Assembly: GCA_910580045.1 (NCBI GenBank)
Contig: CAJTXF010000058.1
Span: forward strand, 1 to 17,124
Direction: 5' to 3'
From: an uncultured Eubacteriales bacterium
Lineage (GTDB): Bacteria; Bacillota; Clostridia; Oscillospirales; Acutalibacteraceae
DNA: 17,124 bases
How positions within the stretch are numbered: position 1 is the stretch's first letter; the number at the start of each line of letters is the position of its first letter. The notes under the pieces were generated by a model. It had not been told where the DNA came from. It did no database searches and worked only from the letters and a program-made list of their open reading frames with translations. Shown here piece by piece: positions 8,471 through 13,154 of the stretch. The translations under genes were made by a program, and so were the position numbers.

Positions 8471-8510
8471 GTTGAACTTTTTGAATCGAAGTTGAATTTT
8501 TGTTGAACTC
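8471..8510 (+). repeat. Phased TTGAA repeats, possible integrase arm sites
   Basis: TTGAA occurs at 8472, 8481, 8492 and 8503, spaced 9, 11 and 11 bp, close to one helical turn. The last is part of TTGAACTC (8503-8510), which recurs inverted at 8369-8376 across the edge of the tRNA-derived core. Lying about 100-140 bp inside the element end, these fit arm-type sites for integrase or excisionase, but this is inference. Confidence 0.35.
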
Positions 8511-8663
8511 AAAATAAGCTATTGCGGTCAGTTCACAAGAGGGTTTTAGGCTTTGAAAAATATTCCCCCCCTGGATGTGGTCGGGTAGTTAATCTTACCC
8601 CATTTCCAGCGCAAAGCCTCGCCTCTATCGAACCTCCGGAAATTTCCGCTGGTTGGCCTTGCC

Positions 8664-8701
8664 GTGTATACGTCTGTGTATACCTGCGTGTATAAACACG
8701 C
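8664..8701 (+). repeat. Iteron-like GTGTATAC array
   Basis: GTGTATAC at 8664-8671 and 8676-8683, then GTGTATAA at 8688-8695, repeat with an exact 12-bp period. The third copy sits in the perfect inverted repeat GCGTGT-ATAA-ACACGC (8686-8701). Direct repeats with regular spacing in noncoding DNA of a replicating element suggest an origin or operator; neither is shown. Confidence 0.5.
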
Positions 8702-8861
8702 GATGCTGGCTGGTACCTAGTACAAAGATTGTGAGCATAAAGCGGCAGGGCTTTTGCAGGGCCTTTTTGCATTTGCCAGCATCGCATTTGTATGACAATG
8801 CGTCAGACATTCTGTCAGACTTTTGTCCACAAATACCGCTGGCCCCAAAACTGGGGGCAGT

Positions 8862-8896
8862 AAAAAGCGGCTGGGCCCCCGTAACCCCGCCGCTTT
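8862..8896 (-). terminator. Possible terminator downstream of the sigma factor gene
   Basis: On the minus strand AAAGCGGC (8896-8889) pairs with GCCGCTTT (8871-8864), followed by further T residues. It lies about 125 bp beyond the stop of the leftward sigma-factor gene and would end the leftward transcript. The long loop makes it moderately convincing. Confidence 0.45.
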
Positions 8897-9022
8897 ATTA
8901 AGATAAAATTTTACTCAAATGGCGAAAAAATTTTCGCTGACTACGCTTTTTCCGGGGCTCGCAGCCCCGCAAGCGGTGGGGCGGGGCCTTACAGTACCTT
9001 AACCAGCCCAATTTTGAGCCCG

Positions 9023-9768
9023 TTACCCTCTCTCAACCAGCCTTTCCTCCACACTGCCCCGCCGATAATACCAGGCGTTCCAGCCGGTGCCCTCATAGGC
9101 AGCACCCGCTAAGTATTCCAGTGCCATAACCCGGCGGTCACGCCGTAGGGCTTGCAGGGCTTTGGATTCTTCCCGGCGTATGTCTGCCGGGGGGATATGT
9201 AGGGCAGCAGCAGCCTGCTGGCGGGTCTGTCTGCCGTAAAACCGGCGGCGCAAAATCGTGCTCTGCGTTAGTGGGAGCCTGTCCAACCCATCCCCCAACA
9301 CTTTGTGTAAGTATTCGGCCTCAGCGGTGGTGTCGATGTTCTCAAGCTCTCCCGCCGCTTGCGGATCTGGTATCAGATCTCCGGTTTCTACCGGGCTTTC
9401 TCCATCTTCCAGGACGGGCGCGTTCATACTGTCGGCTATGTCCAGAGGGTTAACCTTGCGCAGCCCCATAGCAGCCTTGAAACGGCTCTTTGAGGCCCTT
9501 GTCAGGTAGGTAGTGAACCGATACCCCCTTGTGGGCTTAAAGCCCCTCACTGCGTCCAGGAGGGCCAGAAAACACTCTTGCTCAAGGTCTGCCATAGTAA
9601 CCCCGCGCCGGGTACAGCAGTCTACCCCATAGCGCCTATAATAAGCGGTCGAGTTGACAAGTCAACTCGGGCAAGCTGGTACAGCAGCCGTTTGACCTGT
9701 TCCCACAAGCCCGCTATTGCCTCCCGGTCACCCTGCTGGGCCAATACCGCCAATTCCTCATTGCTCAT
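9023..9768 (-). pseudogene. Sigma-70-like factor, frame broken by a 20-bp palindrome
   Basis: The 5' part starts at ATG 9768 (GGAGG 9 nt upstream) and encodes MSNEELAVLAQQGDREAIAG and LWEQVKRLLYQLA, typical of the start of sigma-70 family proteins on clostridial mobile elements. It then ends at a TAG (9622-9624) after 48 residues. The rest continues in the -1 frame: YYRRYGVDCCTRRGV, the region-2-like DLEQECFLALLDAVRGF and YRFTTYL, and a region-4 HTH near the C-terminus (LPLTQSTILRRRFYG, TRQQAAAALHIPPADIRREE, SKALQALRR). Removing the 20-bp palindrome 9650-9669 restores one frame of 726 nt (241 residues). Its role would be to direct RNA polymerase to element promoters. As written, only the part from the internal ATG 9595 could be made. 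Last gene of a leftward run after two unknown genes. Confidence 0.8.
9650..9669. repeat. 20-bp perfect palindrome inside the sigma factor gene
   Basis: CGAGTTGAC-AA-GTCAACTCG, with 9-bp perfect arms and a 2-nt centre. Its length is not a multiple of 3 and it lies exactly between the two coding frames of the sigma factor. Without it the minus strand reads L-A-T-A-Y-Y-R-R-Y-G continuously. I found no second copy in the window. Confidence 0.9.
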
Positions 9769-9787
9769 TGACTAGCACCCTCCATTC

Positions 9788-9800
9788 TGGTATCATGATA
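9788..9800 (-). promoter_or_regulatory. Operator-like 13-mer upstream of the sigma factor
   Basis: On the minus strand this reads TATCATGATACCA, identical over 13 bp to 16208-16220 in the repressor/xis switch. It lies between the upstream 203-residue gene and the sigma factor, 19 bp from that gene's start codon and just ahead of its GGAGG. Likely a repressor binding site controlling sigma-factor expression. Confidence 0.55.
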
Positions 9801-9816
9801 GAGGGCTGCCCTGCTT

Positions 9817-10428
9817 TCATTCCACTTTTGCTACACCGTTCTCTAACAGATGACAGCGCCATTTTGCGCCGTCCGCATAGGCCCTGCACCCCAGTTGGTA
9901 TATGAGCCTTACCCCAGGTGTGTCCAGCACCTGCTCCAAAGGCCCACCGGCTTTCGTGCTCAGTTCCCTAACCTCTGCGTCAAAATCTACCGCAAATGGG
10001 CTTGGCTCCCCAGCGGTTCCCATTCGGTAGCACTCGCAAAGGAATTGGCCCACTTCTCTGGTGAAGTCCTGTTCACTGGGCAAATCGTATTGGCATAGTG
10101 CCCCTTGCCGCTTTCGCACTACCCGGGCATAGTGGGCCAGGAACTTTTGCATAGCGGCGTGGTAATGCCGGGGCGGCAGAGAGAGCTTTAGAATGGTCTG
10201 CCAGAACCGGGCCCGGTCCGCCCACCCCCCGCTTTCTGGGACAAAGGTCAAGGCGCACTGTATCGTCTCGGGAAAGGCCGCAAATACCCTGCTTACCGCT
10301 TTTCTCAATTCCCCCTCCAGCAGACAAGCCTCCATTGTGAACGTCCAGCAGCCGATATGTACCACCGGGATATGGTACAGTTCTCGAACTTGTGTTTCGT
10401 CCAGGTCAATGATTTTTGGGTTTTCCAT
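9817..10428 (-). CDS. Unknown 203-residue protein
   Basis: It starts at ATG 10428 (MENPKIIDLDETQ) after AAAGAGGAAATC; longer in-frame starts overlap the upstream gene and are less likely. I do not recognise the family. It is a soluble protein with no signal peptide or membrane segment, containing several Cys and Trp residues and a mixed basic middle (HYARVVRKRQG). The second half has FTREVGQFLCECYRMG and LIYQLGCRAYADGAKWRC. It lies 11 nt downstream of the 105-residue gene and 48 bp before the sigma factor, all leftward, so it probably belongs to the same transcript. A role in element control or host interaction is possible but not shown. Confidence 0.75.
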   Translation of the reverse strand: MENPKIIDLDETQVRELYHIPVVHIGCWTFTMEACLLEGELRKAVSRVFAAFPETIQCALTFVPESGGWADRARFWQTILKLSLPPRHYHAAMQKFLAHYARVVRKRQGALCQYDLPSEQDFTREVGQFLCECYRMGTAGEPSPFAVDFDAEVRELSTKAGGPLEQVLDTPGVRLIYQLGCRAYADGAKWRCHLLENGVAKVE

Positions 10429-10439
10429 GATTTCCTCTT

Positions 10440-10757
10440 TCAGCCCCTTTCTCCCCGGCAAAGCCCAGAGTTGTATGCGTCCATGTAATAATCCTGCATC
10501 AGCTCTGCTATCTCTCCGGCATCCTGCCGCCCGAACTGCTTGACCGACCAAGCCAGAAAACACTCCCAGTCTGCCGCCGGGCGTCCGGCTTGTCGGTCTT
10601 CCCTGCCTTTTGCGTCAAAGGCAGAGGCCATTTCATCAAACAGCGCCGCCCATCTGTGGGCCTCTGGGGACAGCTTTTCCCCGGTCACTTCCGTATACTC
10701 GTTAAGGATTTCTGAGGGGTACACGAACATAATAGGGCCGTTGTCTAATCTTTCCAT
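10440..10757 (-). CDS. Unknown acidic 105-residue protein
   Basis: I chose ATG 10757 (MERLDNGPIMFVYPSEIL) because GGAGG lies 7 nt upstream; an ATG five codons earlier overlaps that site. The protein is acidic and probably helical, with WAALFDEMASAFDAKGRED and WECFLAWSVKQFGRQDAGE. No family recognised, no signal or membrane segment. It is the first gene of the leftward run 10757-9023, which would be driven from the minus-strand promoter near 11016-11044. Such small acidic first genes on satellites are often anti-host or regulatory proteins, but nothing in the sequence proves it. Confidence 0.7.
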   Translation of the reverse strand: MERLDNGPIMFVYPSEILNEYTEVTGEKLSPEAHRWAALFDEMASAFDAKGREDRQAGRPAADWECFLAWSVKQFGRQDAGEIAELMQDYYMDAYNSGLCRGERG

Positions 10758-10794
10758 TGCGTTTTCCTCCATTTTTCTGTTGACTTCCCCCTCT

Positions 10795-10826
10795 ATGGGC
10801 TGGTATACTGTAGCTTACCAGCCCAT
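10795..10826. repeat. 11-bp perfect inverted repeat ahead of the leftward run
   Basis: ATGGGCTGGTA (10795-10805) and TACCAGCCCAT (10816-10826) flank a 10-nt loop. It lies in the leader of the leftward transcript, 38 bp upstream of ATG 10757. There is no T-run after the stem on the minus strand, so an operator or attenuating leader hairpin is more likely than a terminator. The rest of the gap 10827-11015 holds no gene that I can support. Confidence 0.6.
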
Positions 10827-11015
10827 TTAGGGGGTCTGTGGGCCTTTATGCAGCGCTTTTGACCGGGCGGCTGTATAAAGGCTTTTTCCTTGACCTATGC
10901 CCACACTGGGGGGCTATCGCCTCCTTTTCAAGTCCAGCCTCCAGAAAAGCGGCAGGGTTTTGGTAGAATCCCCATCCCGCCCATATTCCCGCCGCTTCCC
11001 CCGGGCTGTGAGTGT

Positions 11016-11044
11016 AGTATAGCATATCGAATGCGATATATCAA
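11016..11044 (-). promoter_or_regulatory. Leftward promoter
   Basis: On the minus strand TTGATA (11044-11039), a 17-bp spacer and TATACT (11021-11016) make a good vegetative promoter. The spacer contains the palindromic operator ATATCG-AATG-CGATAT (11024-11039), so a bound regulator should block it. It would serve the 105-residue, 203-residue and sigma-factor genes. Confidence 0.6.
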
Positions 11045-11106
11045 CACGGTATATTCGCTAAATATCGAATGCAATATATATGCAACCTGTATATTGCATT
11101 CAATAT
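11024..11106. promoter_or_regulatory. Three operator-like repeats between divergent promoters
   Basis: Three 16-bp sites share one pattern: ATATCGAATGCGATAT (11024-11039), ATATCGAATGCAATAT (11062-11077) and, on the other strand, ATATTGAATGCAATAT (11091-11106). The first sits in the leftward promoter spacer and the third covers the -35 of the rightward promoter. This is the layout of a divergent, co-regulated control region. The regulator could be the ribbon-helix-helix protein at 11363 or the Xre repressor at 16345. Confidence 0.65.
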
Positions 11107-11122
11107 AGAACTGTGGTATAAT
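11094..11122 (+). promoter_or_regulatory. Rightward promoter (extended -10)
   Basis: TTGCAT (11094-11099), a 17-bp spacer, then TATAAT (11117-11122) preceded by TGG, giving an extended -10. It lies 27 bp before ATG 11150 and probably also feeds the toxin-antitoxin genes. The third operator repeat overlaps its -35. Confidence 0.75.
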
Positions 11123-11149
11123 AGGGATAAACAAAGGAGGGCGGCAATC

Positions 11150-11290
11150 ATGACGGCAAAAGAAGCTCTGAATTTAATTGACTGGCTGCGCAAGCAGGGG
11201 TTTGACAATGACAAAATTGTAGAGTGCCTGGAGAGTGTGGAGGGAAGAGCACGGATCACCTTCGCAGAAGAAAGCAAAGAGCAGGAGTAA
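11150..11290 (+). CDS. Small 46-residue helical protein
   Basis: ATG 11150 follows AAAGGAGG by 9 nt and lies just after a strong promoter, so it is very likely expressed. The protein is MTAKEALNLIDWLRKQGFDN..., a short helical and acidic protein. Similar small proteins occur on Firmicutes phages and mobile elements, but I know no function. It precedes the three-gene toxin-antitoxin block by 72 bp containing a hairpin. It could be an accessory regulator of that block. Confidence 0.7.
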   Translation: MTAKEALNLIDWLRKQGFDNDKIVECLESVEGRARITFAEESKEQE

Positions 11291-11291
11291 G

Positions 11292-11334
11292 GCATAAGGG
11301 GGCGGGGTGTTCCCGGCCCCCTTATGCGGCATAA
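11292..11334. repeat. GCATAA inverted repeats before the TA operon
   Basis: GCATAAGGGGGC (11292-11303) and GCCCCCTTATGC (11316-11327) form a perfect 12-bp stem with a 12-nt loop. A third GCATAA (11329-11334) forms TTATGC-G-GCATAA with the second. There is no T-run. The repeated GCATAA half-sites directly ahead of a ribbon-helix-helix gene fit an autoregulatory operator; attenuation is the alternative. Confidence 0.55.
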
Positions 11335-11362
11335 TGGGGACAATAGAAGGGAGGCTAAATAA

Positions 11363-11566
11363 ATGCCAGCGTCAAAAGCGCAGCAGAGAGCCGTAAGCAA
11401 GTACATGAAAGAAAATTATGACGTTTTTCAGATACGAATGCCCAAAGGCCGCAAGGCCGTGATACAGGCCCACGCCCAGGCTCAGGGCGAAAGCGTCAAC
11501 GGCTTTGTGAACCGGGCTATAGATGAGACGATGGAGCGCGACAAAGGAGGTACAGAGCATGAGTAA
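11363..11566 (+). CDS. Ribbon-helix-helix DNA-binding protein (Arc-like)
   Basis: A 67-residue protein with AAGGGAGG 8 nt before ATG 11363. The N-terminus (SKAQQRAVSKYMKENYD) leads into a strand-helix-helix: VFQIRMPKGRKAVIQAHAQA, QGESVNGFVNRAIDETMERD. The pattern of a beta strand, then K-G-R-K-A-V-I-x-A-H-A, then G-E-S-V-N-G-F is typical of Arc/CopG-type repressors found on clostridial elements. Its last 8 nt overlap the next gene, whose product is the likely antitoxin. It would be the DNA-binding part of the toxin-antitoxin module, or an independent autorepressor. Confidence 0.8.
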   Translation: MPASKAQQRAVSKYMKENYDVFQIRMPKGRKAVIQAHAQAQGESVNGFVNRAIDETMERDKGGTEHE

Positions 11567-11828
11567 CAAAGAACAGTGTGTAGCCCTGCTGGACGATTTC
11601 ACAGAGGCCCAGCTGGTGAACGTGGCGGCTATGCTAAAGACCATGAAGCAGACCGTGACCCAGGCCATTGAGGACGAATGGGACGAGACCCCCAACGCTA
11701 CTACCATTGCCGCCCTTATAGAGGGTGACGAAATGCTCCGCAACGGTACCGGGGAAGGCTGGACCGGCAGCACGGCTGATTTCTTCGCCATGCTGGATGC
11801 AGAGGATGAGGAGGACGGCAATGCTTGA
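11559..11828 (+). CDS. Probable antitoxin partner of the YafQ-like toxin
   Basis: The chosen start is ATG 11559, 8 nt after AAAGGAGG; the longer in-frame start lies inside the upstream gene. It encodes 89 residues: a helical N-terminal half (CVALLDDFTEAQLVNVAAML) and an acidic C-terminal tail (ALIEGDEMLRNGTG, FFAMLDAEDEEDGNA) of the kind that wraps RelE-fold toxins. It lacks an obvious ribbon-helix-helix of its own, unlike RelB/DinJ. It overlaps the toxin start by 8 nt, as is usual for toxin-antitoxin pairs. The antitoxin role is inferred from position and tail composition. Confidence 0.7.
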   Translation: MSNKEQCVALLDDFTEAQLVNVAAMLKTMKQTVTQAIEDEWDETPNATTIAALIEGDEMLRNGTGEGWTGSTADFFAMLDAEDEEDGNA

Positions 11829-12090
11829 GTTAAAAGCTGTCGCGGAATTCAAGCGGGACCGCCGCCGGTGCATAAAGCGTGGGTGTGACATGAGCCTGTT
11901 GGAAGCAGCTGTGGGCACCCTGCGCATTCCGGCCCCTCTGCCAGCAAAGAACCGTGACCATACGCTAAAGGGCGAATGGGCCGGGCACCAGGAGTGCCAC
12001 TTGGCCCCGGACTGGCTGCTTATCTACCGGGTGGAGGGTAACGAGCTCATGCTATACCGTACCGGCACACACTCCGATCTGTTTGGCTGA
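11821..12090 (+). CDS. yafQ: YafQ-family mRNA interferase toxin
   Basis: An 89-residue RelE/ParE-fold protein starting at ATG 11821 inside the antitoxin stop region. Residues H47, H60, D64, W65, H84 and F88 match, with a constant offset of three, the E. coli YafQ residues I recall as catalytic or substrate-binding (H50, H63, D67, W68, H87, F91). Other family features are FKRDRRRCIKRG near the start, LKGEW in the middle and YRTGTHSDLF at the end. YafQ toxins cut mRNA in the ribosome. It stabilises the element or responds to stress or phage. A terminator follows directly. No lesion is visible, so it is probably active. Confidence 0.92.
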   Translation: MLELKAVAEFKRDRRRCIKRGCDMSLLEAAVGTLRIPAPLPAKNRDHTLKGEWAGHQECHLAPDWLLIYRVEGNELMLYRTGTHSDLFG

Positions 12091-12096
12091 TAGTCT

Positions 12097-12136
12097 GAGA
12101 GGGATGTCTACTGAAATGGACACCTCCTCTCTTTTT
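12097..12136 (+). terminator. Rho-independent terminator of the TA operon
   Basis: GAGAGG (12097-12102) pairs with CCTCTC (12126-12131), with an inner TGTC/GACA stem across a small internal loop, followed by TTTTT (12132-12136). It begins 7 nt after the toxin stop codon. Confidence 0.8.
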
Positions 12137-12684
12137 GCCTGTAATGGCCCCCTAAGGCGTTTTAGCCTTTTAATGGTAAACTTTCCTTGCCTATGACTTG
12201 CAAACGCCTTGCAGGCCCTGCTAGAGGCCTCTACGGCGATTCCTGAGTGATTATTGGAACGCGTGGGTTGAGCGCAGACAGCCCAAAGGAGGGGCACATT
12301 TGAAATGCGAACAGTGATAACCATTTTACCAGTATCGATTTGAAATCGAAGTATTAGCCCCAGCTTGTGGGGACGGGCCCGGAATTCAGTTCCCACCACC
12401 TCCACAAGGGGGCCTTTCCCAACTTCTCGGGAAAGCGGCGGGGACTCAGTCCAAATCTGGGCCCAGCAGGTCAACATCCCTCAACCGTTATTTTCCGTTA
12501 TGTCTGACCTTAGCTTTTGCTAACAACCTCAAATTTCCCCAAGTAGTTTCCCAGCGAAAACGAAACGGGGTTTTCAAAATTCTTTTCACGCACAAAACCG
12601 CCGGGCCTCTTTTGCCCCGTAGTGGGCCCCGGGGTTCTGTAGTACCTACGACCGGGGGGGGGGCTCCCTCTCCTGCCGCTTGCG
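12137..12684. other. 550-bp noncoding block with hairpins and a G10 run
   Basis: No credible gene is seen. It contains short perfect hairpins: CCCCA-GCTTG-TGGGG near 12358-12373, TTCCC...GGGAA near 12416-12433, and the palindrome TCGATTT-G-AAATCGA (12335-12349). A run of ten G lies at 12654-12663 and one AAGCGGCAGG (inverted) at 12672-12681. A ribosome binding site AAAGGAGG near 12285 precedes a short frame, MRTVITILPVSI, which may be the start of a lost gene. It lies between a rightward operon and a leftward gene downstream of the primase, a plausible place for an origin. Confidence 0.45.
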
Positions 12685-12990
12685 CTACAGGCCCAGTTGA
12701 CCCTCAAGCCATTGCTTATCCATCCACAGCAGCCTTAGCTCTCCACCTGGCGCGGTCTCCGGCATCTCCCACAGCGCTGTTAGCTTGTAGCCCCGCTGGG
12801 AGAGTTTCTGCTGAATGTCTGCCAGCAGCACATCATCCCCGGCCTCGGGGTTGTGCCAAACGGTCACTTCCTCGTTAAAATCCTCCCCGGCGGCGTCGTG
12901 ATAATCTGTCCACAACCGCCTCTTTACATGGTCTATAGGGGCCATCATTTTGTCTATCACTTTCTCCCTCTTTTTGTATGCGCAATTCAT
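12685..12990 (-). CDS. Unknown 101-residue protein downstream of primase
   Basis: ATG 12990 (MNCAYKKREKVIDKMMAPID) follows GGAGG by 6 nt; upstream in-frame starts would read through the GT-rich repeat and lack a site. The protein is small, soluble and charged, with DYHDAAGEDFNEEVTVWHNP in the middle and a Trp-rich end (LRLLWMDKQWLEGQLGL). I do not recognise it. It lies 82 bp downstream of the primase-helicase on the same strand and is probably on the same transcript, so a replication-related or accessory role is plausible. Confidence 0.7.
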   Translation of the reverse strand: MNCAYKKREKVIDKMMAPIDHVKRRLWTDYHDAAGEDFNEEVTVWHNPEAGDDVLLADIQQKLSQRGYKLTALWEMPETAPGGELRLLWMDKQWLEGQLGL

Positions 12991-13054
12991 GAAAAACCTC
13001 CATTTTTTGAGTTTTCCCCCACAGTGGGGGGAGGCTGAAAGCCAGTGTTTTCTA

Positions 13055-13154
13055 GGTGTGTGTAGGTGTGTGCTAGGTTTTACCATTACCCTCTACGCGA
13101 AGGCTATTTTTTATACCACTGGTAAACGGTGGCACACACCGACACACACACACC
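13055..13154. repeat. GT/CA-rich imperfect inverted repeat at the primase 3' end
   Basis: The left arm GGTGTGTGTAGGTGTGTGC (13055-13073) and a right arm of CA repeats (13132-13154, GCACACACC then GACACACACACACC) are near reverse complements with a 4-nt length difference, 58 bp apart. The right arm encodes the unusual RVCVCRCV of the primase C-terminus, and the left arm starts at its stop codon. It could fold in mRNA as a long hairpin. Confidence 0.55.

Larger units (their letters stand above)
8372..9022. other. Noncoding left end of the right element
   Basis: I see no convincing gene in these 651 bp; the open frames here have poor composition and no good ribosome binding site. The stretch contains phased TTGAA repeats near the att site, a GTGTATAC iteron-like array, one copy of AAGCGGCAGG (8740-8749), and a terminator-like hairpin for the sigma-factor gene. 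Confidence 0.5.

Noticed and set aside
8664..8701. CRISPR array
   Set aside because: Units of 12 bp with no spacers of normal length; no cas genes in the window.
8533..8901. Short open frames on both strands in the left end of the right element
   Set aside because: No good ribosome binding site, poor composition, and they run through direct repeats and a terminator-like hairpin.
8940..8985. Terminator in the GCGAAAA-AA-TTTTCGC and GGGGCT-CGC-AGCCCC palindromes
   Set aside because: Neither is followed by a T-run in the direction of a gene; the hairpin at 8862-8896 is a better candidate.
9622..9670. Programmed -1 ribosomal frameshift in the sigma factor
   Set aside because: No classical X XXY YYZ slippery heptamer in the overlap; insertion of the 20-bp palindrome explains the frame change more simply.
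12242..12350. Group II intron or full serine recombinase gene
   Set aside because: No intron domain V or GUGYG start, and the MRTVITI frame stops after 12 codons with no recombinase motif downstream.
12052..12477. 141-residue minus-strand frame after the toxin gene
   Set aside because: It covers the TA terminator and the toxin end, and has no start site or family pattern.
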